Part shown: piece after piece, positions 1 to 8,195 of the stretch
How the letters are laid out: the number at the start of each line of letters is the position of its first letter
How positions within the stretch are numbered: the stretch's first letter is position 1
Source: JAXHUH01 sp034211175
Lineage (GTDB): Bacteria > Actinomycetota > Acidimicrobiia > Acidimicrobiales > CAIXPF01
Direction: 5' to 3'
Assembly (NCBI GenBank): GCA_034211175.1
Contig: JAXHUH010000240.1
Location: 14,610-78,609, forward strand
Length of the DNA stretch: 64,000 bases
Program-made: the position numbers and the translations under genes
The notes under the pieces: generated by a model
Databases searched by the model: none
Told to the model about the DNA's origin: nothing
Seen by the model: the letters and a program-made list of their open reading frames with translations, nothing else

Positions 1-1
1 C

Positions 2-1537
2 GGGGAGCCGGCGCACCTGACGGCCGCGCGTGGTCTGGTGCAGATGCCGGGCGGCAAGGGCGTGTTCCCGACGCTCTCGGTCAAGGAGAACCTGCGCCTG
101 TCGTGTTGGCTCTTCCGCGACGACGCCGAGCGCGTCGACGCGAAGGTGGCCGAGGTGCTCGACCTGTTCCCTCGGTTGAAGGACCGGTACTCGAACCTGG
201 CCGGCGACATGTCTGGTGGCGAACCGCAGATGCTGACGCTCGGCATGGCCCTCGTCAACGAGCCGAAGCTGTTGATGATCGACGAGCTGTCGCTCGGTTT
301 GGCTCCCACGATCGTCGGTGACCTCATCGAGGTCGTGCACGACATCAACCGCATGGGCGTGACCGTCATCGTCGTGGAGCAGTCGATCAACGTTGCGCTC
401 ACGTTGGCCCGGAGGGCCGTCTTCATGGAGAAGGGTGAGTTCCGCTTCACGGGTCCGACGTCGGCCCTCCTCGAGCGACCCGACATCCTCCGGTCCGTCT
501 TCATCGCCGGTGGCTCGGTCGACAGCGCCGACAGCGCCGACAGCGCCGACGGCGCCGACGTTCCGACCGCAGCGCCCGCCACGCCGGCGGACGCACCCCG
601 TGAGACGCCGGGGCCGGATGCGCCGACGGTCCTGCGTTGTGCCGACGTCGTGAAGCGCTTCGGTGGCATCAACGCGATCGACGGCATCGACCTCCACCTC
701 CGAGCCGGTGAGGTCCTCGGCCTCATCGGGCAGAACGGGGCTGGCAAGACCACGCTGTTCGACTGCATCTCGGGCTACCACCGGGTCGACAGTGGGCGCA
801 TCGAGCTCCACGGGACCGACATCACCGCTTGGGAACCCCACGAGCGAGCCCTCTACCAGCTGGGCCGGTCGTTCCAGGAGGCGATGCTGTATCCGACCCT
901 CACCGTGCGCGAGACCATCGCGACAGCGCTCGAGCGGCACCTCGCCAACCGCGACATCATCGCCGCCACGCTGGCTGCGCCGGCGTCCTACGACAGTGAG
1001 ATGGCGGCGTGGCGACGGGTGGAGGAGCTGATCGAGATGATGAACCTCGGCGCCTTCCGCGACAAGCTGGTCGGTGAGCTGTCGACAGGCTCCCGGCGCA
1101 TCGTCGAGCTGGCCTGCTTGCTTGCCCAGGAGCCGAGCGTGCTGCTGCTCGACGAGCCGTCGGGCGGGGTCGCGCAGAAGGAGACGGAAGCACTGGGGCC
1201 GCTGCTGCGCCAGGTGCAGGAGATGACCTCGTGCTCGATCATGATCATCGAACACGACATGCCGCTGCTCACGTCGCTGTGCGATCGCATGTACTGCCTG
1301 GAGCTGGGAGACGTCATCGCCGAAGGCACTCCCGCCGAGGTCCTCGATCACCCGCGGGTGATCGAGTCCTATCTCGGCGAGAACGACGCTGCGATCAACC
1401 GATCGGGCGGCCACCAACCGAACGGCGAGCGGCCTGCCAGCAGGCTTGCGTCGGCCGATGCGGCAGAGCCACACGATGGCGTCGACCGTGCTCTCGCGAG
1501 CAGGTCGCGGCGTCGGCGGCCTCTCCAGGGACGGTGA
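2..1537 (+). CDS. Fused LivF-LivG-type ABC transporter ATPase (5' end outside window)
   Basis: Two branched-chain-amino-acid-type ATPase domains in one chain, which would power a LivHM-type permease at the inner face of the membrane. The frame is open to the left edge, so the true start and the Walker A of domain 1 lie outside the window. Counting from the in-frame GTG at 38, domain 1 (LivF-like) shows signature MSGGEPQ at residues 58-64 and Walker B LLMIDE at 78-83. An Ala/Asp linker follows (about 160-196), then a LivG-like domain with Walker A GQNGAGKTT (231-239), a divergent signature LSTGSR and Walker B VLLLDEPSGG. The order F then G is the reverse of the fusion at 25026-26615. The last 40 residues are Arg-rich and match nothing I know. 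Substrate unknown. Confidence 0.85.
   Translation, partial: GEPAHLTAARGLVQMPGGKGVFPTLSVKENLRLSCWLFRDDAERVDAKVAEVLDLFPRLKDRYSNLAGDMSGGEPQMLTLGMALVNEPKLLMIDELSLGLAPTIVGDLIEVVHDINRMGVTVIVVEQSINVALTLARRAVFMEKGEFRFTGPTSALLERPDILRSVFIAGGSVDSADSADSADGADVPTAAPATPADAPRETPGPDAPTVLRCADVVKRFGGINAIDGIDLHLRAGEVLGLIGQNGAGKTTLFDCISGYHRVDSGRIELHGTDITAWEPHERALYQLGRSFQEAMLYPTLTVRETIATALERHLANRDIIAATLAAPASYDSEMAAWRRVEELIEMMNLGAFRDKLVGELSTGSRRIVELACLLAQEPSVLLLDEPSGGVAQKETEALGPLLRQVQEMTSCSIMIIEHDMPLLTSLCDRMYCLELGDVIAEGTPAEVLDHPRVIESYLGENDAAINRSGGHQPNGERPASRLASADAAEPHDGVDRALASRSRRRRPLQGR
521..556 (+). repeat. 9-bp tandem repeat in ATPase linker
   Basis: Three exact copies of GACAGCGCC (521-547) and a fourth with one change (GACGGCGCC) encode an Asp-Ser-Ala repeat. 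They sit in the linker joining the two ATPase domains, where slippage would change linker length in 3-residue steps without breaking the frame. Confidence 0.8.
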
Positions 1538-1733
1538 TGCCGATCGCGGTTCCGGTGATGCGACGCAACGTCTCGGGATCGGCCATGCCGCGAAGCCGAT
1601 GAGGCCGCGTTGGCCTTGCCAACCGACCGAGCCGTGAGTCGGATCTGACGCCAGACGCCCGGGGGATGATCGCAGGCAGAGCGCGCGGCGTCGTATGTCC
1701 CGTCCGCCCGAGCGGTGCGGTGAGCGCTCGCTT
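1538..1733. other. Gap before the mce operon, no gene supported
   Basis: This is the first part of a 294-bp gap between the ATPase gene and yrbEA. Antisense open frames run across it, but they lack recognisable domains and credible starts. The only structured elements I see in the gap are the inverted motif and the hairpin at 1734-1797. Confidence 0.5.
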
Positions 1734-1757
1734 GAGACATGAAGCATTTTGTGTCTT
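1734..1757. promoter_or_regulatory. Candidate operator GAGACA-N12-TGTCTT upstream of mce
   Basis: Exact GACA-N12-TGTC inverted half-sites, with the longer arms GAGACA (1734-1739) and TGTCTT (1752-1757). The site lies 75 bp before the yrbEA start. It belongs to a family of about ten sites with identical spacing in promoter gaps of this window. The half-site symmetry suggests a dimeric repressor, such as a TetR protein. Binding is inferred. Confidence 0.6.
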
Positions 1758-1771
1758 GAGAAGGAAACCGC

Positions 1772-1797
1772 CTGGGGGGTGACGAACAACCCCCCAG
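1772..1797 (+). promoter_or_regulatory. 9-bp perfect hairpin in the mce leader
   Basis: CTGGGGGGT (1772-1780) and ACCCCCCAG (1789-1797) pair perfectly around an 8-nt loop, 34 bp before the yrbEA ATG. No T-run follows, so it is not a textbook terminator. It could be a 5'-leader structure or an end-of-transcript hairpin of the upstream gene. Confidence 0.5.
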
Positions 1798-1831
1798 CTG
1801 CGAACGGAGCTCGTCACCGATACGGGGGAAC

Positions 1832-2625
1832 ATGACGGCAGTGACCCAAGCAATCCGAGGACGTGCCGGCGCCGCCGTGGACGACGTCGGCCGCGTCTTC
1901 GGGCTGATGTTCGCCATCCTGGTGCGCATCCCTCGGCGTCCGTGGCGCCCACGGGCTGTCGCCGAGCAGGTGTGGTTCGTCGCGTCGGTCACACTTTTCC
2001 GGCGCTGTTGCTGACCCTCAGCTTCGGGCTCGTGATCGGCCTGCAGGTGTACAACATCACCCGGCAGTTCGGCGCCGAATCAGCGCAGGGCGCGGCCATG
2101 GTCCTCGCCATCGTCCGAGAGGCCGGACCGCTGGGCACCACGTTCATGCTCGCCGCTGCGGCAGGCACCGCCATCACGGCCGACATCGGCAGCCGGACGG
2201 TGCGCGACGAGATCGCTGCCATGCAGGTCATGTCGGTCGACCCGATCCACCGGGTGGTCGTGCCTCGCGTGCTGGGCGCCTCCATCGCCGCCGGCATCCT
2301 CACCGGCATCGTGATCATGGGCGGGCTGGCCGGCGGCTTCCTGTACTCGGTGGTGCTCAAGGGATCGAACGCCGGCGCCTACCTCGACGGCTTCTCGACC
2401 CTGGCCCAGATGCCCGACCTGTACCTGGCCCTGGCCAAGGGCATGGTGTTCGGGGTCGTGGCCGCGGTCATCGCCGCGTGGCGAGGCCTGTACGCCAAGG
2501 GCGGCGCCGGCGGGGTCGGCTACGCCGTCAACACCGGGGTCGTCATCACCATCCTCGCCCTGGTCGTCGTGAACCTGATCATGACCTTCGGCTACCTCGC
2601 CATCGTCCCGGACGCCATCCAATGA
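1832..2625 (+). CDS. yrbEA: YrbE/MlaE-family permease A of the Mce transporter, frameshifted
   Basis: Integral-membrane permease of the Mce lipid ABC importer (MlaE family, PF02405). The ATG at 1832 follows GGGGGA at 1824-1829. The first frame gives a normal N-terminus up to VASVTLF, then hits a stop at 2012. The rest (PALLLTLSFGLVIG onward, with DIGSRTVRDEIAAMQVMSVDP) is one frame back and runs to 2625. Adding one T to the TTTT run at 1995-1998 restores a 264-residue protein of family length. Either the sequence lost a base, the gene is a very recent pseudogene, or ribosomes slip back at TTC/TTT. It overlaps yrbEB by ATGA. The symbol is positional. Confidence 0.85.
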
Positions 2626-3488
2626 CCGCCACCACTCCCGCTCCCACCACTTCGGCGCGCCTGTGGAGCGCGACCAAGCAAGCCCTCGACCCGCTCGCCC
2701 AACCCTGGCGCGTGTCCCAGGACATCGTCGGAGTCGGCGCCAAGGCCGTGGTCAACGTGCCGGCGGCGCTGACCCACCGGGCCTACATCGTCAAGCTCAT
2801 CTCCGACGTCGCCGTGGGCTCGGGCGCCTTCATCGTCGGCGCCGGTGCGGTGATCGTGGTGATCTTCATGACCGGTGTCATCGGCATCCAGGTCGGCCTC
2901 GAGGGCTACGAGGGTCTCGAGCTCATCGGTGCCGAGGACCTCATCGGCTTCCTCTCCGCGTTCGCCAACGTCCGCGAGATCACCCCGCTGGCCGCGGCCA
3001 TCATCTTCGCCGCCCAGATCGGCGCCAACTACACCGCCGAGCTGGGGGCCATGCGCATCTCCGAGGAGGTGGACGCGATCGAGTCGATGGGCATCAAGTC
3101 CCTCCGCTACCTGGTCTCGACCCGGCTGGTCGCGTCGTTCATCACCGTCATGCCGCTGTATGTCATCGGCCTGTACGTGCAGCTGCTGACCACCAAGCTG
3201 ACCTCGACGGTGTTCTTCGGCATCGCCCCCGGCGTCTACGACCAGTACTTCGAGCTGTACCTGCCCCGCATCGACATCGTCTACAGCGTCATCAAGATCC
3301 TGGTCTTCATCTCGATCATCACCTTCGTGCACTGCGCCTACGGGTTCCGGGTCTCGGGTGGGCCCGAGGACGTCGGCTACGCGGTGGGTCGGGCCGTGCG
3401 CCTGTCGATCACACTCGTGTTCCTCACCAACTTCTTGCTGACCCTCATCTTCTGGGGTTCGGGCGACACCGTGAGGTTCTCCGGATGA
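2622..3488 (+). CDS. yrbEB: YrbE/MlaE-family permease B of the Mce transporter
   Basis: Second MlaE-family permease subunit, 288 residues, expected to pair with YrbEA and be driven by an MceG-type ATPase. It has a cytoplasmic N-terminal stretch of about 55 residues, then hydrophobic segments (VGSGAFIVGAGAVIVVIFM, a region near 110-130, and three toward the C-terminus). The conserved family stretch ANYTAELGAMRISEEVDAIE-SMGI is intact. The start is set by the ATGA overlap with yrbEA at 2622; the open frame extends upstream without a better start. It overlaps the first mce gene by ATGA at 3485. Translational coupling suggests a 1:1 permease pair. Confidence 0.93.
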   Translation: MTATTPAPTTSARLWSATKQALDPLAQPWRVSQDIVGVGAKAVVNVPAALTHRAYIVKLISDVAVGSGAFIVGAGAVIVVIFMTGVIGIQVGLEGYEGLELIGAEDLIGFLSAFANVREITPLAAAIIFAAQIGANYTAELGAMRISEEVDAIESMGIKSLRYLVSTRLVASFITVMPLYVIGLYVQLLTTKLTSTVFFGIAPGVYDQYFELYLPRIDIVYSVIKILVFISIITFVHCAYGFRVSGGPEDVGYAVGRAVRLSITLVFLTNFLLTLIFWGSGDTVRFSG

Positions 3489-4621
3489 GCATCCCCATCG
3501 CCCTCGTCCGACGCCTGGTCGTCTCCGTGCTGCTCGTCGGTCTGCTCGCCGCGTGGCTCGCCCAGCCCGGGCCCGACCGCAACGAGATCACCGTGGAGTT
3601 CGCCCGGGCTGGGCTCAACGTGCGCCCTGGCGACGAGGTGCGGGTGCGCGGCGTGCCGGTCGGCACGATCTCGTCGATCGATGTCGACCGTGACACCTAC
3701 ACGGCGCGCTACACGCTCTCCGTCGACCGCGACGCCCCCATCGCGCCGCTCACGACTGCAGCCCTGGTCCCCAAGACGCTCTTCGGCGACAAGTACGTGG
3801 AGCTGGAGGGCGCCCCGCCCGACGCCGACCACCTGGGCGACGGCGCCCACATCCCGCTCGAGCGAACGTCGGCACCCAGCGAGGTGCAGGAGGTCCTCGA
3901 CCAGCTCGAACCGGTCCTGGCCGAGGTCGACCCGGTGGCGTTCGCCAACGTGGTGGCCTCCACCGCGGAGGGCCTCGACGGCGCCGGCGCCGACATCGCC
4001 CGCCTGGTCGACGCCGTGCCCGGGGCGCTCGCCACCATCACCGCCAACCAGCAGGACCTGGGCCGCATCTTCCGCTCCGTTCCCGGCATCGCCGGCACCC
4101 TCGAGGAGCGGGCCGACCAGCTCGTGCAGGTTGCCGACTCCTTCGGCACGCTGGCCACGACCATCGACGACAACGAAGACGAGCTGGTCCGGTTCGTGAC
4201 CGACACGGCGGACCTGTCCGCCCGGGCCGCCGAGCTGCTCACCACCGAGGAGGAGCGCCTCACCCGCATCCTCGACGACGGCTTCGCGGTGATCGACCTG
4301 GTGGCCGAGCAGCCCGAGGCGCTACCCAAGCTGCTCGACGGGTTACCGCGGTTCGTGAACGGCCTGGCCGCGGCCACGTCATCGGGCTACTTCAAGGCGC
4401 CGATCGCCAGCTTCGGCGTGTTGATCCCCACCGTCGACTCCAAGGGCGCCCTCGGGGAGGCCGGGGGCGGCGCCGGCTTCGGCCCTGACATCGTCGTCGA
4501 GGGCTTCCCCCTCAGCGACGGCATCACCATCGGCCCCGAGGACAGCACCGGCGGGCTGACCGGTGCGGTCAACGGCGTGGTCGGTCTGCTGGGGAACCTG
4601 CTCGGAGGTGGGCAGCGATGA
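3485..4621 (+). CDS. mceA: Mce-family lipid-binding protein, position A
   Basis: First of six MCE/MlaD-domain proteins (378 residues). One N-terminal membrane anchor (about 7-26), then an MCE domain (about 33-112) with GDEVRVRGVPVGTISSI and the LFGDKYVEL strand. A long helical region follows and would line a hydrophobic channel across the envelope. The end is Gly-rich and hydrophobic (VVGLLGNLLGGGQR). The ATG overlaps the yrbEB stop, and the gene overlaps the next mce gene by ATGA. The letter is by position only. Confidence 0.9.
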   Translation: MSIPIALVRRLVVSVLLVGLLAAWLAQPGPDRNEITVEFARAGLNVRPGDEVRVRGVPVGTISSIDVDRDTYTARYTLSVDRDAPIAPLTTAALVPKTLFGDKYVELEGAPPDADHLGDGAHIPLERTSAPSEVQEVLDQLEPVLAEVDPVAFANVVASTAEGLDGAGADIARLVDAVPGALATITANQQDLGRIFRSVPGIAGTLEERADQLVQVADSFGTLATTIDDNEDELVRFVTDTADLSARAAELLTTEEERLTRILDDGFAVIDLVAEQPEALPKLLDGLPRFVNGLAAATSSGYFKAPIASFGVLIPTVDSKGALGEAGGGAGFGPDIVVEGFPLSDGITIGPEDSTGGLTGAVNGVVGLLGNLLGGGQR

Positions 4622-5835
4622 GCCTGTGGATCAAGCTCGGCGTCCTCACCGCCGCCGGCATGGCCTGCCTCGCCGTCCTCGCCGTGCAGATCGGCCAGCT
4701 CGGCGGCGCGGCCGGCGCCCTCGCCGACACCTACCCGGTGGTCGCCCACTTCGATGACGCCACCGGCGTCACCGACGGCAACGAGATCCGCCTCGCCGGC
4801 GTGCGCGTCGGCAAGGTCGGTTCCGTCGCCGTGGAGCGGGGCGAAGCGGTGGTCACCATGAACATCGACGAGCGGTACCGGGTCCCCCAGGACAGCCGGT
4901 TCGAGCTCCGGTGGAAGAATCTGCTCGGGCAGCGCTTCATCCAGGTGGTCCCGCCGCCGGAGGCCACACCGGGCGGACCGGCCGTCGAGGAGGGCGCAGA
5001 GCTGACCACGGCCCGGACCCGCTCCGCCGCCGACCTGTCGATGCTGCTCAACAACACCGAGCCGCTCGTGGCTCAGCTCGATGTGCCCCGCCTGAACCAG
5101 GTGACCGCGACGCTCGCCGCCTCGTTCGCCGGACGGGAAGCCGCCCTCGGCGCCGGCATCGACGACGCCAGGACCCTGCTCACCGAGCTGAACACTCGCC
5201 GCGACGCCATCGACCGCAGCCTCGCCAACCTCGACACCCTGATCGGCGGCATCGCCGAGCGCGACGCCGAGATCGAGCGGTTCCTGACCTCCTTCGCCAC
5301 CACGGCGGAGACCTTGGCCGCCAATGCCGGCCAGCTGGGCCTCACCGTCGCCCAGCTCGACGTGCTCGTCGACGTGACCGAGCAGGTGCTCTCGGCGAGC
5401 AGCGAGGATCTCGACGCGGTGATCGACCAGTCGGTCCAGGTCCTCGACGCCGTGGCCGCCAACGCCGACTCCCTCGAGGAAGGCGTGCGGACGCTGCCCT
5501 GGGCGGTGGCCGCCATCACCCGGGCGACCGGGAAGGGCAACTGGTGGCAGGTCTACGCCCGGGGTCTCGGCGGGGTCACGGCGTTCGTCAACGAGCCGGT
5601 GATCGGACCCGACCACAACGACGTCGGCGTCGACGACCAGACCGCCCCCGACGCCCTGCTCGGCGAACCACGCGTCCCACTCCCCCCGATCCCCGAGACC
5701 CAGCTCGGGCCGGTCACCTTGAACCCGTCGCCACAGACCCGCGCCGAGCGCTACGAGCAGAACCGCCAACCCGAGGAGCCGCTGCTCGGCGGCCTCGGCA
5801 CCCTCCTCAACAACCTGCTGGGGGGTGGATCGTGA
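4618..5835 (+). CDS. mceB: Mce-family lipid-binding protein, position B
   Basis: Second MCE-domain protein (405 residues). Membrane anchor at about 7-27, MCE domain at about 38-112 (GNEIRLAGVRVGKVGSV and LLGQRFIQV), then a long helical stretch with heptad-like Leu/Ala/Asp pattern. The C-terminus LLNNLLGGGS resembles the tail of the preceding protein. Cys17 follows GMA, which is a poor lipobox, so I do not call it a lipoprotein. ATG at 4618 overlaps the previous stop; the next gene starts with GTG inside this stop. Confidence 0.9.
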   Translation: MSLWIKLGVLTAAGMACLAVLAVQIGQLGGAAGALADTYPVVAHFDDATGVTDGNEIRLAGVRVGKVGSVAVERGEAVVTMNIDERYRVPQDSRFELRWKNLLGQRFIQVVPPPEATPGGPAVEEGAELTTARTRSAADLSMLLNNTEPLVAQLDVPRLNQVTATLAASFAGREAALGAGIDDARTLLTELNTRRDAIDRSLANLDTLIGGIAERDAEIERFLTSFATTAETLAANAGQLGLTVAQLDVLVDVTEQVLSASSEDLDAVIDQSVQVLDAVAANADSLEEGVRTLPWAVAAITRATGKGNWWQVYARGLGGVTAFVNEPVIGPDHNDVGVDDQTAPDALLGEPRVPLPPIPETQLGPVTLNPSPQTRAERYEQNRQPEEPLLGGLGTLLNNLLGGGS

Positions 5836-6977
5836 TCGACTCCCGCCTGCGCCTCAAGGCTGCGATCGGCATGGGCATCGTCGTGGTCCTCGGCCTTGTC
5901 GCCTTCGCCATCGGCGGCATGCGGATCTTCGAGCGCACCTACCCGCTGTCGGTGGTCGTCGAGGATGCCGCCGGGCTCGAGACCGGAGATCCGGTCCGGG
6001 TGGCCGGTGTCCCGGTCGGCTCGGTGAACTCGATCGAGCGGATTCCCGAGGACGGCACGCTGCGGGTCGGCTTCCAGGTCGATTCGGGCACCGAGATCTC
6101 CGAGTCGAGCACCGCATCGGTCCGGCTCCGCACCCTGCTGGGCAAGAAGTACCTCGACATCGCCGACCCCGGCACCGGCCAGCCGTTGGCCGAGGGCGGC
6201 GTGGTCCCCGTCTCCCAGACCAGCGCGTCCACCGACGTCGACACCCTGCTCAACGCGGCGGAGCCCACGTTCGAGCGCACGGACGTGGACAGCATGAACA
6301 GCTTGCTCGCCGGTGTCGACCGCACCCTCGCCGGGCGGGGCGACGAGCTGCGGGACGTGTTCACCGAGCTCGGTGACCTGGCTTCCACGTTCGCCGACCG
6401 TGAGGCCGAGCTGACCCGGCTCATCGAATCCACCAACCAGCTCGCCGGCGTGGTCGGCGCCCGTGACGCCGAGCTGCGCACCGTGCTCGACGGCATGGAC
6501 CTGGTGCTGGCCACGCTGTCCGAGCGGGGCGGCAACCTCACCGCCCTGGTCGACCAGGTGCGCACCCTGTCCGACACCCTGTCCCCGCTGCTCGCCACCA
6601 ACCGGGACGACTTCACCTCCCTCTTGGCCGACGTGAACCAGGTCAGCGAGGTGCTCGTCCGCCAGAAGGACCGCCTCGACGTCGCACTCACCCAGGCCCC
6701 CAGCCTGGCCGAGCGCTTCCACGCCACCACCGCTGAGGGCTCGTGGGTGAACGTGTACATCGTCGGCGTGGTCGCCACGCCGTTCCTGGCCGATCCGGTC
6801 GACCTGGGCTCGTCGAACACGTCCGAGCCCGGCGTCAGCGGCGGGGTGCCCCGGGTGTGGCTCGACCCGCCCCAGCTCCTTCCGGACACCGACATCGCCG
6901 GCATCGACCTGCTCTTCGAGGACAACCGGGTCATCCAGGCGCCGGAGGGCTACATCGAGGGAGCGCCGAGCCGATGA
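5832..6977 (+). CDS. mceC: Mce-family lipid-binding protein, position C
   Basis: Third MCE-domain protein (381 residues). N-terminal anchor at about 11-31 and MCE domain at about 38-112 (GDPVRVAGVPVGSVNSI, TLLGKKYLDI). The helical region contains several repeats of the ADREAELTRLI type. The open frame runs far upstream, but only the GTG at 5832, overlapping the previous stop (GTGA), gives an N-terminal anchor like its neighbours. It overlaps the next gene by ATGA. Confidence 0.9.
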   Translation: MIDSRLRLKAAIGMGIVVVLGLVAFAIGGMRIFERTYPLSVVVEDAAGLETGDPVRVAGVPVGSVNSIERIPEDGTLRVGFQVDSGTEISESSTASVRLRTLLGKKYLDIADPGTGQPLAEGGVVPVSQTSASTDVDTLLNAAEPTFERTDVDSMNSLLAGVDRTLAGRGDELRDVFTELGDLASTFADREAELTRLIESTNQLAGVVGARDAELRTVLDGMDLVLATLSERGGNLTALVDQVRTLSDTLSPLLATNRDDFTSLLADVNQVSEVLVRQKDRLDVALTQAPSLAERFHATTAEGSWVNVYIVGVVATPFLADPVDLGSSNTSEPGVSGGVPRVWLDPPQLLPDTDIAGIDLLFEDNRVIQAPEGYIEGAPSR

Positions 6978-8164
6978 CCACCTCGCTGGCCCGGCGCGCC
7001 ATCACCGCCGTCGTCGTCTTCGCGTTCTCGCTGTCCACCGCCGGGCTCGCCGGTGTCGCCCTCGGCGTCGAGCTCGACAACCCCTTCGAGCCCGAGCGCA
7101 CGGTCGTGCACGCCGACTTCGAGCGAGCCGTGGGCCTCTACGACCAATCCCGCGTGTTCGCCGACGGCGTGGAGGTCGGCGAGGTCACCGACATCGAGGT
7201 GCTCCCCGACACCGTCCGGGTGGAGCTGACCCTCGACGACATCGCCATCCAGGACGACACCAAGGCCATCCTCCGGCTCCGGTCCCTCATCGGTGAGCGG
7301 TACGTGGAGCTCACGGACGTGTGGACCGGGGACGGGAGCCGCCTCGAGTCCGGTGACGTCATCCCGTTGGAGCGCACCGTGGTGCCGGCCGAGATCACCG
7401 AGGTGCTCGACGAGGCGGCCCGGGTGTCCGAGGAGCTGGACGGCGCCACCCTCAACCGCGTCATCGAGGAGCTGGCCGTGGTCGTCGCCGACGACGGTGT
7501 CGCCGTGGAGGCGCTGCTCGAGGACCTGGCCGACGCCGGCGACGTGGTCGCGGCCCGGGCCGACGACCTCGACGAGCTCATCAGCTCCCTCGACACGGCC
7601 GTGGCCACCCTCGCCGAGAAGGATCAGACGGTCGTGTCGGTTCTGCGCAACGGCACGACGGTGTCCCAGGCCCTGCTCGCCCAGGAAGGGGCGCTCGACG
7701 CAGCCGTGCGCAGCATCGACACCATCGTCGGTGACCTGGCCACCTTCGCCGGCGACCAGCGCCAGGGCCTCACCGACCTGGCCGGTGACCTGTCCGAGAT
7801 CGGCGCGCTGCTGGCCTCCCACCGGGCCGACTTCGAACAGACCGTGGACTACCTGCCGTGGGCGTCGTACGGGTTCGCCCGGGCCATCGCCCACGACGGC
7901 GACCGCTGGTACCTGCAACCCCAGGTCACCGGCACCCTCGTCGCGCCCTTCATCCCCAACGTCAACTCCCGCGGCGGGATCGGCTCCGAGGAGGAGGACA
8001 ACCGCCTCGTTCCCGGCGTCGACTACGGCGACTCGGTCTTGCGCGACGTGGTGCCATGGCAGATCGACACCACGCCGCTGCTCGGCAACGGCCCGCTCCT
8101 GCCCTCGACGTCGCTGGGACCGGTCACCATCGACGCCGACGGCTCCGGGAGCGCGACGCCGTGA
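6974..8164 (+). CDS. mceD: Mce-family lipid-binding protein, position D
   Basis: Fourth MCE-domain protein (396 residues). Anchor at about 10-30, MCE domain at about 42-118 (RVFADGVEVGEVTDI, SLIGERYVEL), then a long Ala/Asp-rich helical region and a polar C-terminal tail of about 80 residues. ATG at 6974 overlaps the previous stop by 4 bases. A 31-bp gap, the only one inside the six-gene run, separates it from the next gene and holds that gene's ribosome binding site. Confidence 0.9.
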   Translation: MTTSLARRAITAVVVFAFSLSTAGLAGVALGVELDNPFEPERTVVHADFERAVGLYDQSRVFADGVEVGEVTDIEVLPDTVRVELTLDDIAIQDDTKAILRLRSLIGERYVELTDVWTGDGSRLESGDVIPLERTVVPAEITEVLDEAARVSEELDGATLNRVIEELAVVVADDGVAVEALLEDLADAGDVVAARADDLDELISSLDTAVATLAEKDQTVVSVLRNGTTVSQALLAQEGALDAAVRSIDTIVGDLATFAGDQRQGLTDLAGDLSEIGALLASHRADFEQTVDYLPWASYGFARAIAHDGDRWYLQPQVTGTLVAPFIPNVNSRGGIGSEEEDNRLVPGVDYGDSVLRDVVPWQIDTTPLLGNGPLLPSTSLGPVTIDADGSGSATP

Positions 8165-8195
8165 CCGACCACCGAACCACCAAGGAGGCCGGACC

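Noticed and set aside
521..556. Short tandem repeat as a possible CRISPR or recombination site
   Set aside because: The 9-bp unit is in frame, encodes Asp-Ser-Ala, and has no spacers; it is a protein linker.
38..1537. Treating GTG 38 as the real start of the first gene
   Set aside because: The frame is open to the left edge, and the residues before it fit LivF sequence, so the gene continues outside the window.
1369..1992. Antisense open frames across the gap before yrbEA
   Set aside because: They overlap the coding end of the ATPase and the YrbE start, are Arg/Ser/Pro-rich and show no family pattern.
4618..4680. Lipobox in the second Mce protein (Cys17 after GMA)
   Set aside because: Position -3 is Gly instead of Leu/Val/Ile and the segment reads as a plain membrane anchor.
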